Assembly: GCF_001553265.1 (NCBI RefSeq)
Contig: NZ_KQ960636.1
Location: 1 to 34,475 of the forward strand
Direction: 5' to 3'
From: Prevotella sp. DNF00663
GTDB lineage: Bacteria > Bacteroidota > Bacteroidia > Bacteroidales > Bacteroidaceae
Length of the DNA stretch: 34,475 nt
Position 1 is the first letter of the stretch, and each line of letters starts with the position of its first letter. The translations under genes and the position numbers were made by a program. The notes below the pieces were generated by a model, which saw nothing but the letters and a program-made list of their open reading frames with translations, made no database searches and was not told the DNA's origin. Shown here piece by piece: positions 17,080-26,148 of this stretch.

Positions 17080-19908
17080 CTAGTCTTTCAATTCCTCTTT
17101 GAGAAACTTTACGGTGTAGCCTTTATTCTCTTTTACTACTTCTTCCGGTGTACCGGTACACAGTACTTTTCCTCCGCCACGACCACCTTCCGGTCCCATA
17201 TCGATGATGTAGTCAGCTAGTTTAATGACATCTAGATTGTGTTCGATGATGATGACTGTATTGCCACGATCGACGAGTTTTTGAAGTACATCCATCAAGA
17301 TGTTGATGTCTTCAAAGTGTAGTCCGGTAGTAGGTTCGTCAAGAATATAGAGCGTTTTGCCTGTATCTTTCTTGGCTAATTCCGTTGCCAGCTTCACTCG
17401 TTGGCTTTCACCGCCCGATAGGGTAGTGGAACTCTGCCCCAGTTTGATATATCCCAAGCCTACATCCTGCAGGCTCTTAATCTTTGGCAGGATGCTTGGC
17501 ACGTTCTCAAAGAACTCTACTGCCTGATTGATAGTCATATCGAGGACATCGGCAATACTCTTTCCTTTGAATCTTACTTCCAACGTTTCGCGGTTGTATC
17601 TTTTGCCGTGGCATACCTCGCAAGGCACCATCACATCGGGTAAGAAATTCATTTCGATGGTTTTATAGCCGTTTCCACCGCATGTTTCGCACCTTCCACC
17701 CTTCACATTGAATGAGAATCTACCGGGCTTATAGCCACGTATCTTAGCTTCGGGCAGGTTGACGAAGAGCTTTCTTATCTCGCTGAACACGCCCGTATAG
17801 GTGGCTGGGTTGCTACGAGGAGTCCTTCCGATGGGGCTTTGATCTACATTCACCACCTTATCTATATGGTCTATGCCCTCGATAGAGTGATAGGGCATCG
17901 GCTTTTTCAATGACCGATAGAAGTGATGAGATAGGATTGGTTGCAGTGTTTCATTGATTAAGGTGGATTTACCCGACCCCGAAACGCCTGTTACCACGAT
18001 GAGTTTGCCTAGCGGGAAATCTATATCAACATCTTTTAAGTTGTTGCCCGATGCGCCAAGCAGGCGTAGTGTTTTGCCGTTTCCTTTACGACGCTTGGCC
18101 GGAATGGCAATTTCTCGGTCGCCATTGAGGTAATCGGCGGTTATGGTATGTGTCTTGAGCATCTCTTGAGGAGTACCTTGGAATACCACTTCACCACCTT
18201 TTCGTCCGGCTTTGGGGCCGATGTCGACGATGTAATCGGCTGCCAACATCATATCTTTGTCATGTTCCACCACGATAACCGTGTTTCCGAGGTCGCGTAA
18301 TTCCTTTAATGAACGAATGAGACGCTCGTTGTCTCGTTGGTGTAAACCGATGCTTGGCTCGTCGAGAATATATAGTACGTTTACCAATTGGGAGCCAATT
18401 TGTGTGGCCAATCGGATGCGTTGGCTCTCTCCACCCGACAGACTTGCCGATTGGCGGTTTAGAGATAAATAGTCAAGTCCTACCTCTAAGAGGAAGTTGA
18501 CACGTGTTTTAATTTCCTTGATAATCTCTGTTCCAATCTTCTTTTGGGTATCGTCCATGTGCTCTTCCACTTGGTCGAGCCATTCCTTCAGCTCCAGTAA
18601 GTCAAAGTTGGCAACTGTTGCGATGTTCTTATCCCATATTTTATAAGAGAGAGCTTCACGGTTTAGTCGTTGTCCATGACATTCCGGACATTCGGTTTCG
18701 GCCAAGAATTGGTCGGCCCACTTTTGTCCTGCCGACGTATCATCATTCTCTATAACGTTTTGTAAGTACTTGATGATACCGTCAAAATCAATGAAATAGT
18801 CGGAACTTGTGTGTACAAGTTCTTTGCTAATTTTCACTTTCTCAAGACTTCCGTATAAAATCTCGTCTACAGCTTCTTGTGGAATATCTTTGAACGGAGT
18901 CTTCAGCGTGCAGTCGTATTTATCAAGAATGGCGCCAACTTGCCAGAAAATCATTTGGTTCTTGTATTTGCCAAGTGGCAAAATGGCTCCATCATGGATG
19001 CTCAATTTGTCGTTTGGAATGACCTTCTTCAAGTCTATTTGATTTACATAGCCCAATCCTTTGCAGTGTGGACAGGCACCTTCGGGAGAATTGAATGAGA
19101 AGATATTGGGCGCAGGATCCTTATATGAGATTCCCGAAGTGGGACACATCAATCGCTTGGAGTAATATTTGCCCTCGTTACTCTCCTTATCCAGTATCAT
19201 GATGAGGCCTTCACCTTCTCGCATGGCCACCTGAACTGTCTTCTTCAATCGCTGATCATCCTTGGATTGTACGGCCAGTTTGTCTATCACGACTTCTATG
19301 TTGTGGTTCTTATAGCGGTCGGTCTTCATGCCGGGTTTGAGGTCCATAACTTCCCCATCTACCCGTATATAGAGGTAACCTTTGCGCCGCATGCTTTCAA
19401 AAAGTTCACGATAATGTCCTTTTCGGTTTCTTACAAGTGGGGCAAGAATGTAGATTTTCTTGCCATCATAGGTGTTGAGAATCATCTCTAGCACCTTTTC
19501 TTCGGTGTATCTCACCATCTTTTCGCCCGTCATATAGCTATAGGCTATGCCAGCTCTGGCGTATAGCAGACGTAAGTAGTCGTAGATTTCGGTGGTCGTA
19601 CCAACCGTTGAGCGTGGATTTTTATTGGTTGTCTTCTGCTCAATACTGATAACCGGACTCAAACCTGTAATCTTATCAACGTCCGGACGTTCCATGTTTC
19701 CTAAGAAATTGCGTGCGTATGCTGAGAAAGTCTCGATGTATCGACGTTGTCCTTCGGCAAAGATTGTGTCGAAAGCCAATGACGATTTACCCGAGCCACT
19801 AAGTCCGGTGATGACCGTTAATGAGTTACGCGGAATGGTAACATCTATATTTTTCAGATTATGTACGCGTGCTCCCCAAATGTTTATTTGGTCTTCATTC
19901 CTATTCAT
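17080..19908 (-). CDS. uvrA: Excinuclease ABC subunit A
   Basis: A 942-residue damage-recognition ATPase of nucleotide excision repair, acting as a dimer that loads UvrB. Two ABC modules: Walker [10 protein letters not shown] (35-43) and GVSGSGKST, with signatures [12 protein letters not shown] and [12 protein letters not shown]. The second zinc module is intact (CETCGGNG ... [10 protein letters not shown]). The first is degenerate: MCPTSG replaces the first CxxC while ACPHCKG retains the second; I believe this form is common in Bacteroidetes UvrA. Length is normal. The start overlaps the end of the upstream sorting-domain gene by 8 bp, implying coupling. Confidence 0.97.
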   Translation of the reverse strand: MNRNEDQINIWGARVHNLKNIDVTIPRNSLTVITGLSGSGKSSLAFDTIFAEGQRRYIETFSAYARNFLGNMERPDVDKITGLSPVISIEQKTTNKNPRSTVGTTTEIYDYLRLLYARAGIAYSYMTGEKMVRYTEEKVLEMILNTYDGKKIYILAPLVRNRKGHYRELFESMRRKGYLYIRVDGEVMDLKPGMKTDRYKNHNIEVVIDKLAVQSKDDQRLKKTVQVAMREGEGLIMILDKESNEGKYYSKRLMCPTSGISYKDPAPNIFSFNSPEGACPHCKGLGYVNQIDLKKVIPNDKLSIHDGAILPLGKYKNQMIFWQVGAILDKYDCTLKTPFKDIPQEAVDEILYGSLEKVKISKELVHTSSDYFIDFDGIIKYLQNVIENDDTSAGQKWADQFLAETECPECHGQRLNREALSYKIWDKNIATVANFDLLELKEWLDQVEEHMDDTQKKIGTEIIKEIKTRVNFLLEVGLDYLSLNRQSASLSGGESQRIRLATQIGSQLVNVLYILDEPSIGLHQRDNERLIRSLKELRDLGNTVIVVEHDKDMMLAADYIVDIGPKAGRKGGEVVFQGTPQEMLKTHTITADYLNGDREIAIPAKRRKGNGKTLRLLGASGNNLKDVDIDFPLGKLIVVTGVSGSGKSTLINETLQPILSHHFYRSLKKPMPYHSIEGIDHIDKVVNVDQSPIGRTPRSNPATYTGVFSEIRKLFVNLPEAKIRGYKPGRFSFNVKGGRCETCGGNGYKTIEMNFLPDVMVPCEVCHGKRYNRETLEVRFKGKSIADVLDMTINQAVEFFENVPSILPKIKSLQDVGLGYIKLGQSSTTLSGGESQRVKLATELAKKDTGKTLYILDEPTTGLHFEDINILMDVLQKLVDRGNTVIIIEHNLDVIKLADYIIDMGPEGGRGGGKVLCTGTPEEVVKENKGYTVKFLKEELKD

Positions 19909-20611
19909 GTGCGTTGCTATATCCTCTTAACAGGTTTACATCTTTTCTAATATTGAAAGTACGGCCATCTGCCCCTTTCGCTTTAACCAAGACAAAATAC
20001 ACTCCTTCCTTGACGTTTTGTCCGCGAAAAGTCCCATCCCAGCCTCCTGCCGGGTCATTCCATTCATAGAGTTTCTGTCCCCATCTGTTGAAAATGTAGG
20101 CTTTAAACTCCACAATGCTCTGATAACCTTTTTTGGCTTTATAGATGTTGTTGACTCCGTCATCATTGGGGGAGAACGCATTGGGCATTTCAAGCTTACT
20201 TTCCGAGATGGTTATCGTGATGGGATTGGTGTCCTCACTTTGCCATGTGATAGACTCACCCCCTTTCGTAAAGGTGGCATAAAGCTGTACGTAATGCGAT
20301 CCTGATTCCTTAAACGTATAGCTGGTATTTTCCTCATATCTAATAAGATACGGCGTCTTGGCATTTCCCTCAGTATAGAAATGCCATTCATAGTGGGCAT
20401 CCCATCCCGTCTGATTGAGTACATTGGCTTTGAATGCACATGTAACAGGGGCAGAACCTGAATAAGTTGTTATGCCTTCATCAGTCGTTCCGTCTGTCGT
20501 AGTGACGTTGACGGTAGGGCTTATCGTAGGCGTAACATCTGCATATACAGCAATCGGAGAAATCGAAAGCATTGCTGTTATGATAGAAGTATGTAATATC
20601 CCTATTCTCAT
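19901..20611 (-). CDS. Secreted protein with type B T9SS sorting domain
   Basis: A 236-residue protein starting [19 protein letters not shown], a signal peptide with likely cleavage after VYA (about residue 24). It continues with a Thr-rich linker and a PKD/Ig-like domain (about 45-145). The C-terminal 90 residues match the gliding-motility-associated (CHU_C) type B sorting domain: [34 protein letters not shown] and [12 protein letters not shown]. In known T9SS organisms this domain directs export across the outer membrane. The frame is open upstream to 20713, but 20611 gives the signal peptide and lies just after a -7 box. First gene of the unit containing uvrA. Confidence 0.85.
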   Translation of the reverse strand: MRIGILHTSIITAMLSISPIAVYADVTPTISPTVNVTTTDGTTDEGITTYSGSAPVTCAFKANVLNQTGWDAHYEWHFYTEGNAKTPYLIRYEENTSYTFKESGSHYVQLYATFTKGGESITWQSEDTNPITITISESKLEMPNAFSPNDDGVNNIYKAKKGYQSIVEFKAYIFNRWGQKLYEWNDPAGGWDGTFRGQNVKEGVYFVLVKAKGADGRTFNIRKDVNLLRGYSNAHE

Positions 20612-20625
20612 TGTTTGTAATTGTG

Positions 20626-20684
20626 CAAAGTTACTAAAAAGATGAGAGATGTCATATGGGGATGAGAGTTTTTTTGTATTTTTG
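20626..20684. promoter_or_regulatory. Divergent promoters sharing a central CATATG
   Basis: Minus-strand TAACTTTG (20633 to 20626) serves the sorting-domain gene and leaves it almost leaderless (ATG at 20611). Plus-strand TATTTTTG (20677-20684) serves the LysM gene. Both lack a good TTTG -33 box; at the expected distance from each lies the same palindrome, CATATG (20653-20658). Confidence 0.6.
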
Positions 20685-20711
20685 CAATTGTAATAAATAA
20701 AAGCACCAATC

Positions 20712-22073
20712 ATGAAGTATTTGACTCGCTATGCGTCATTCATATTATTCTTATTCTTGGCTTTATCAGCTGTCGGACAGACCACAAAGTGGCGCGATAT
20801 GTATAAAGTAAAGAAGAAAGATACCCTTTTTGGAATAGCTAGACAATATGGAATATCAATTCCAGAACTAATGAATGCCAATCCCGAAATGAAGGTAGAA
20901 GGCTACTCTCTCAAGAAAGGAGATTATATATTTATTCCTTATTCTGCTCCGGAAGCGGCAACCGCCAAACCTACTCAGCCGGTAACGCAGGCTAAATCTA
21001 CTGTGAAACAAGCTGTTGGGCGCACCGTGAATATTGGTGTGATGCTGCCTTTACACGATGTTGACGGTGATGGTAGACGCATGGTTGAGTATTATCGTGG
21101 TGTCTTGATGGCATGTGATAAGCTGAAGAAGGAGGGTATTTCCACCTCTATCCATAGTTGGAATGTAGCTATTGATGCTGATGTAAGAACAGTATTGTTA
21201 GATGATAATGCCAAGAAATGCGATTTGATATTCGGTCCTCTGTACACGAAACAGCTCAAATCGTTGGCCGAATTCTGTACACGTAACGATATTAAATTGG
21301 TCGTTCCGTTCTCTATTAGTGGCAATGACGTGGAGGCATATAAGCAGATCTATCAAATCTATCAGAGCCCGACGAAGCAGAATGATGCTGCTATCAAAGC
21401 ATTTTTGGAGCGATTTCCGCACCATCATGCTGTCTTTATCGATTGCAATGATACCACTAGTCGCAAGGGAATATTCACATTCGGGTTACGTAAACAGTTG
21501 GATCAACGCGGTATCAAGTATAATATTACGAACTTGAAATCGAGTGAAGAGATGTTTGCCAAGGCGTTTAGTCGTACAGAGCCCAATGTTGTTATTCTGA
21601 ATACTGGTCGTTCGCCGGAGTTGAGAGTGGCACTTGCCAAACTTGATGGTTTGTCTGTCAGTTATCCACAGGTACGAGTTTCTATGTTTGGATACACGGA
21701 ATGGTTGATGTATGTGGACTATTATCTGCCGTCATTTTATAAATATGACACTTACATTCCTACCACATTCTATTATAATCCTGTTGATAGTCAAACGAAA
21801 GAGGCTATAAATAATTATACGCGATGGTTCCATGCGAGTATGCAGAATGCGTTGCCTCGCTTCGCATTGACAGGTTATGACCATGCTTCTTATTTTGTTC
21901 GAGGTCTGTGGAGATATGGAAAATCCTTTATAGGAAGTAAATCCCAGAATGTATATAAGGCTATGCAGACTCCTTTGTATTTCAATAAGGTGGGCAATGG
22001 AGGTTATATGAATGACTGTTTCCAATTGATTCATTATACTGGTAATCAAACTATTGAGAGCATCAACTATTGA
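20712..22073 (+). CDS. LysM domain fused to a periplasmic-binding-protein-like domain
   Basis: A 453-residue exported protein. Signal peptide about 1-22 (MKYLTRYASFILFLFLALSAVGQ). One LysM peptidoglycan-binding domain at about 30-78 (YKVKKKDTLFGIARQYGISIPELMNANPEM...GDYIFIP). An Ala/Thr/Pro/Gln linker, then a type 1 periplasmic-binding/ABC-receptor-like domain (about 105-453) starting VNIGVMLPLHD with DLIFGPLYTKQLKSLAEFC and LVVPFSISGND. Such fusions are common in Bacteroidales but lack an assigned ligand. It would sit in the periplasm on the cell wall. It heads an operon with the PorT-family barrel (1-bp spacing) and a POT transporter. Confidence 0.85.
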   Translation: MKYLTRYASFILFLFLALSAVGQTTKWRDMYKVKKKDTLFGIARQYGISIPELMNANPEMKVEGYSLKKGDYIFIPYSAPEAATAKPTQPVTQAKSTVKQAVGRTVNIGVMLPLHDVDGDGRRMVEYYRGVLMACDKLKKEGISTSIHSWNVAIDADVRTVLLDDNAKKCDLIFGPLYTKQLKSLAEFCTRNDIKLVVPFSISGNDVEAYKQIYQIYQSPTKQNDAAIKAFLERFPHHHAVFIDCNDTTSRKGIFTFGLRKQLDQRGIKYNITNLKSSEEMFAKAFSRTEPNVVILNTGRSPELRVALAKLDGLSVSYPQVRVSMFGYTEWLMYVDYYLPSFYKYDTYIPTTFYYNPVDSQTKEAINNYTRWFHASMQNALPRFALTGYDHASYFVRGLWRYGKSFIGSKSQNVYKAMQTPLYFNKVGNGGYMNDCFQLIHYTGNQTIESINY

Positions 22074-22074
22074 T

Positions 22075-22842
22075 ATGAAGAACCGTTATATCCGTTTTGT
22101 ATTTGTAGGTGCAATGCTCTTGACGGCATCTTTTGCCCACGCTCAGGTGGGAGAGTACCGTAATGACCTTTCTGTTGGAGTCAATGGGGGCTACGTGATG
22201 AGTCAAGTAGGCTTTACTCCCAAAGTGAATCAGAAGTGGCTGGGAGGTATGACTGGTGGTTTATCTATCCGTTATAAAAGTGAAAAATACTTTAGTACGA
22301 TTTGTTCTATTGTGGCAGAAGTGAACTATTCTCAGGTAGGTTGGAAAGAAGATATTTTGGATGTAAACGATAAACCGGTGATAAATGCCACCACTGGAGT
22401 AGCCGAAGAATACAGCCGAACACTCTCTTATGTGCAGGTACCTGTGTTTGCCCATTTGGCATGGGGGCGCGAAACGCGAGGCGCACAGTTCTTTATTAAC
22501 TTGGGACCACAGTTTGGTTGGCTGCTTAGTGAGCGTACTCAGAAGAACTTCGACTTCGCTTCAAGGAATACCAAAGACCGTGTTAGCTCAGTAGTAGCGC
22601 AAGATACGATGGCCGTGGAGCATAGTTTCGACTATGGAATTGCTGCGGGCGCAGGTTTGGAATATAGTATTCCTGCCGTAGGACACTTTGCGTTGGAGGC
22701 CAGATATTATTTTGGACTGGGCAATTTATACGGTGCTTCAAAGAAAGATTACTTTGCTAAATCTAATCTAAGTAATGTTGTGGTAAAGATGACTTACTGG
22801 TTTGATATAGTTAAAACCAAGAAAAACAAAAATAAAAAATAA
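22075..22842 (+). CDS. PorT-family outer-membrane beta-barrel protein
   Basis: About 255 residues. The signal peptide MKNRYIRFVFVGAMLLTASFAHA ends before QVGEYRND. The rest alternates polar and hydrophobic residues as in an eight-stranded OMP_b-brl_2 barrel: LSVGVNGGYVM, GGMTGGLSIRYKSEKYF, VAEVNYSQVGWKE, SYVQVPVFAHLAWG, FINLGPQFGWLLS, FDYGIAAGAGLEY and ALEARYYFGLGNLY. The family includes PorT of the type IX secretion system but is broad, so this need not be that component. The start at 22075 sits 1 bp after the LysM gene stop; an in-frame ATG at 22054 would add seven residues before the signal peptide and is less likely. Confidence 0.82.
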   Translation: MKNRYIRFVFVGAMLLTASFAHAQVGEYRNDLSVGVNGGYVMSQVGFTPKVNQKWLGGMTGGLSIRYKSEKYFSTICSIVAEVNYSQVGWKEDILDVNDKPVINATTGVAEEYSRTLSYVQVPVFAHLAWGRETRGAQFFINLGPQFGWLLSERTQKNFDFASRNTKDRVSSVVAQDTMAVEHSFDYGIAAGAGLEYSIPAVGHFALEARYYFGLGNLYGASKKDYFAKSNLSNVVVKMTYWFDIVKTKKNKNKK

Positions 22843-22864
22843 TCACTTAAATTCTTAATGACTT

Positions 22865-24385
22865 ATGTTTGAAAACCAACCTAAAGGACTTTATGCTTTA
22901 GCATTGGCTAATACCGGCGAAAGATTCGGTTATTACACCATGCTAGCTACCTTTGTACTCTTCTTGAAAGCCAACTTTGGCTTCTCAGCAGGAACGGCCG
23001 GTTCTATCTATGCAGCCTTCCTCGCATTAGTTTATTTTCTTCCTTTCATTGGTGGTATCCTTGCCGATAAGTTCGGTTATGGCCGAATGGTGAAGATAGG
23101 TGTGATGATTATGTTTGCCGGATACGTGGTTTTAGCTATGCCACTAGGCGCAAATGTCATTGCAATTATCGGTATGGCAGCCGCATTGTTGATGATTTCG
23201 GCTGGTACCGGATTGTTTAAGGGAAATCTGCAAGTAATGGTGGGTAACCTATATGATGACCCTCGCTATTCATCTCAGCGCGATTCGGCTTTTTCTATCT
23301 TCTATATGGCCATCAATATTGGTGCGCTCTTTGCTCCTTCTGCTGCCGTTGGTATCATGAAGTGGGCTCAGAACAATCTCGGTGTAGGTGTCAATGATAG
23401 TTATCATTTTGCTTTTGGAGTGGCATGTATCTCATTGATAGTTTCTATCCTTATCTATTATGGATTCAGAAGCACTTTTAAACATGTAGAAGGAAATGGT
23501 ACAGTACGTACTTCTGAGGCTAAGGATGAGGTTGTAGAGTTGTCACCCAAGGAAACCAAAGACCGTATTACGGCTCTTATCTTGGTGTTTGCAGTCGTTG
23601 TATTCTTCTGGATGGCTTTCCATCAGAATGGTCTTACGTTAACCCTTTTTGCCGATGAATTCACCGTGAAGAGCACTACCGGTGTTGAAAGTATGTTCTT
23701 CGACGTATTTAATTTGGTATTGGCTATCGTGATGGTGTATGGCTTATTTGGTCTCTTCCAATCTAAAACAAGTCGTGGAAAAGGCATTGCCGGTGCTATA
23801 GTTGCTTTAGCTGCTGCCGGTTTGGCATGGAAATATGCTCATATATCAGGTTCAACAGAGATTGATGCTCCTATCTTCCAGCAGTTCAATCCATTCTTTG
23901 TGGTTGCTTTGACACCTGTAAGTATGGCACTATTTGGTTGGCTAGGTCGCGTAGGTAAGGAGCCATCTGCTCCTCGTAAGATAGCATACGGTATGTTGGT
24001 AGCTGCTATTGGTTTCATGATTATGACGGTTGGTTCTGTCGGTCTTCCTTCTCCGGCGATGCAAGCTGCTAACGGTGCTACACCCGAAACATTGGTATCA
24101 TCCAATTGGCTCATCTCTACCTATTTGGTATTGACATTCGGTGAACTTCTGCTTTCACCCATGGGAATCTCTTTTGTCAGCAAGGTTGCTCCTCCAAAGT
24201 ACAAAGGTATGATGATGGGAGGATGGTTTGTGGCTACCGCTATTGGTAACTATCTTACCAGTATTCCTGCCTTATTGTGGGGCGATGCGCCTCTGTATGT
24301 GGTTTGGGGATTGCTTATTGTGCTCTGCCTGTTGGCATTTATCTTCATGCTTGCGATTATGAAGAAGCTTGAAAAAGTGTGCTAA
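22865..24385 (+). CDS. POT/PTR2-family proton-coupled oligopeptide transporter
   Basis: A 506-residue major facilitator of the POT (DtpT/PepT) family, predicted to import di- and tripeptides with protons across the inner membrane. The first helix has NTGERFGYYTM (16-26), equivalent to the ExxERFxYY motif with Asn in place of the first Glu. GTGLFKGNLQVMVGNLYDD matches the second family signature, and FYMAINIGALFAP follows. About 12-14 helices are predicted. It lies 22 bp after the PorT-family gene and ends before a strong terminator. The Asn substitution may alter proton coupling. Confidence 0.9.
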   Translation: MFENQPKGLYALALANTGERFGYYTMLATFVLFLKANFGFSAGTAGSIYAAFLALVYFLPFIGGILADKFGYGRMVKIGVMIMFAGYVVLAMPLGANVIAIIGMAAALLMISAGTGLFKGNLQVMVGNLYDDPRYSSQRDSAFSIFYMAINIGALFAPSAAVGIMKWAQNNLGVGVNDSYHFAFGVACISLIVSILIYYGFRSTFKHVEGNGTVRTSEAKDEVVELSPKETKDRITALILVFAVVVFFWMAFHQNGLTLTLFADEFTVKSTTGVESMFFDVFNLVLAIVMVYGLFGLFQSKTSRGKGIAGAIVALAAAGLAWKYAHISGSTEIDAPIFQQFNPFFVVALTPVSMALFGWLGRVGKEPSAPRKIAYGMLVAAIGFMIMTVGSVGLPSPAMQAANGATPETLVSSNWLISTYLVLTFGELLLSPMGISFVSKVAPPKYKGMMMGGWFVATAIGNYLTSIPALLWGDAPLYVVWGLLIVLCLLAFIFMLAIMKKLEKVC

Positions 24386-24406
24386 GCAGCATTTAGAAAT
24401 ATAGAC

Positions 24407-24440
24407 AAGCGGTGCAACTTGTTTGGGTTGCACTGCTTTT
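24407..24440 (+). terminator. Terminator of the LysM-PorT-POT operon
   Basis: The arms AAGCGGTGCAAC and GTTGCACTGCTT pair with one G-T wobble around an 8-base loop; TTTTG follows. Confidence 0.85.
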
Positions 24441-24532
24441 GTTATGTATTGATGTTCCTAATCATGCTATATCACCATCTTACCATGTCGCTTTTAGGAT
24501 ATCTATACTTTTTATTGGATTTACTGCAGAGG

Positions 24533-24608
24533 CATGGCAACATTGCTGTTTAGTCTCTGCAGTTTCGCTGACTCAGCCTTGCAGCAATCTTGCTACGGCC
24601 TTGCAGTG
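24533..24608. repeat. GCAGCA/TGCTG dispersed repeat, copy D
   Basis: Blocks CTGCAGAGG, ATGGCA, ATTGCTG, CTCTGCAG, CGCTGA and CCTTGCAGCAA in the same order as copy A. CTGCAGAG can pair with CTCTGCAG. It lies between the convergent POT and MFS genes. The rest of the 370-bp spacer holds the two terminators and nothing else recognised. Confidence 0.65.
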
Positions 24609-24689
24609 GAGTCGTAGATAAGTGCACAGGATGACGAGTGGATGAAGTTCGAGTGAGAAGTGAAGTTTTATGAGTAAATAAAGAATAAT

Positions 24690-24742
24690 AAAAAATCCCC
24701 TTCACAGATGGCTTTGTTCCATTCCATGAAAGGGATTGTTTT
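24690..24742 (-). terminator. Terminator of the pyrG-yidC-DPP5-MFS unit
   Basis: On the minus strand AATCCCTTTCA and TGAAGGGGATT form the stem around a loop of about 22 nt, followed by TTTTTT. It begins 14 bp after the MFS stop. Confidence 0.82.
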
Positions 24743-24756
24743 ATAATATTGTTATC

Positions 24757-26130
24757 TTACTTCTTTATATTGGCTTTTTGTAGGCCATATCCTTTCTTTT
24801 TATCGATGGCAATGAGCACCAACGATGTAATAATGGCAGCGATACCGAAGCCGGTGAAGATACTCATGGAGGTGGTATAGCTTGGGTCGCTTCCGTTAAC
24901 TCTTCCTATCCACATTGGAACCAAGGACAATCCTATATTCTGGATGTAGAATATAACGGCGTAAGCACTTCCCAAATACTTCAAAGGAATAATCTTTGGG
25001 ACGCTTGGCCACATGGCAGATGGTACCAAAGAGAAGGCAATACCTAGAATAATCATGATGATAACGGCAAACCAACCGTATGGCATGATGTGGGTAGCAA
25101 AGATGAGATGTACGCCTGTTAGCATAGTACTACCGATCAACATCAGTGTGGCACCTTTGCCTACCTTATCATATATAGAACCGAATAGGGGAGTAAGGAA
25201 GATGGTTCCAAATGGAATCAAGCCGGGAATGATACCGGCCCATTCCTCTTTTACGGCATAGTTGGCAACCATTAGCTTGGTAGCAAACTTCAAGAAGGGG
25301 AACACACCGCTATAGAAAAGGAGGCATAAGATGGTAATACACCAAAAGCCGGGATTGGTAAAGATAAGTTTCAAATCGCTGAAATGGAATGATTCGTCTT
25401 CGCTCTCTACAGTGTTTTCTGCATTATATGCAGCTGTCGATGCATCTAGTTTCTTGTCCATGACGTTGTAAACCAAGAATGCCAGCAGACCAATGATTAA
25501 GAGTGCTGCGCCTAAGAGAATGGGAGCGCCAATAGAATTGCCAAAAGCCTTGGCAATAGGGAGGCTTCCCATCATAGCAGCCGCAGTTCCTAGACGAGCC
25601 AATGCCACCTGTAATCCCATGGCTAATGCCAACTCGTGACCGGCAAACCATTTCGTCATAATCTTAGAAACGGTGATTCCGCAGATTTCACAGCCAACTC
25701 CGAAGATGGCAAAACCGAGTGAAGCGATAGCCGCCGACATCGGTAATGAGAAGTTGACAAAATCGAGTGTGAATTTGGTATCGCCGAAATCTCCAGTGAT
25801 TCCGTAGTATTTGATGAATACACCGGCAACCATGAGTACGCATGATAAGATTCCGGCAAATCTGATTCCCATCTTGTCGAGGATGATACCCCCGAAGAAT
25901 AACATGAGCAGGAAGACGTTGATGAGACCGTAAGAGCCGGCAAAGAATCCGTAATCATCGGAACTCCAACCAAGTCCACCAGCCGATGCTGGCTTGGTAA
26001 GTAGTACTTCTAGCGGTGACATAACGTCGGTGATGAAGTATCCCATCATCATTGTGAAGGCTACGATGAACAAGGCTGTCCATCTAGCACTGGCACTGTC
26101 ACTCAATTTCTTTTGTATTTTTTCGACCAT
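24757..26130 (-). CDS. MFS transporter, MFSD1-like (possible dipeptide carrier)
   Basis: A 457-residue inner-membrane protein with about 12 hydrophobic helices and a central charged loop (about 225-250, AENTVESEDESFHFSD). LDKMGIR after TM2 and YDKVGKG after TM8 are the MFS loop motifs. The overall pattern, including GVGCEICGITVSKIMTKWFAGHELALAMGLQVALARLG, recalls the MFSD1 branch, whose lysosomal member carries dipeptides. That resemblance is from memory and not tested. It lies 18 bp after a secreted DPP5-like dipeptidyl peptidase on the same strand, which supports uptake of dipeptides. Confidence 0.78.
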   Translation of the reverse strand: MVEKIQKKLSDSASARWTALFIVAFTMMMGYFITDVMSPLEVLLTKPASAGGLGWSSDDYGFFAGSYGLINVFLLMLFFGGIILDKMGIRFAGILSCVLMVAGVFIKYYGITGDFGDTKFTLDFVNFSLPMSAAIASLGFAIFGVGCEICGITVSKIMTKWFAGHELALAMGLQVALARLGTAAAMMGSLPIAKAFGNSIGAPILLGAALLIIGLLAFLVYNVMDKKLDASTAAYNAENTVESEDESFHFSDLKLIFTNPGFWCITILCLLFYSGVFPFLKFATKLMVANYAVKEEWAGIIPGLIPFGTIFLTPLFGSIYDKVGKGATLMLIGSTMLTGVHLIFATHIMPYGWFAVIIMIILGIAFSLVPSAMWPSVPKIIPLKYLGSAYAVIFYIQNIGLSLVPMWIGRVNGSDPSYTTSMSIFTGFGIAAIITSLVLIAIDKKKGYGLQKANIKK

Positions 26131-26148
26131 TTTTATTGATATGTATTA

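Noticed and set aside
20612..20713. 34-residue extension of the T9SS-sorted protein
   Set aside because: The promoter motif lies within it, and a good signal peptide starts at 20611.
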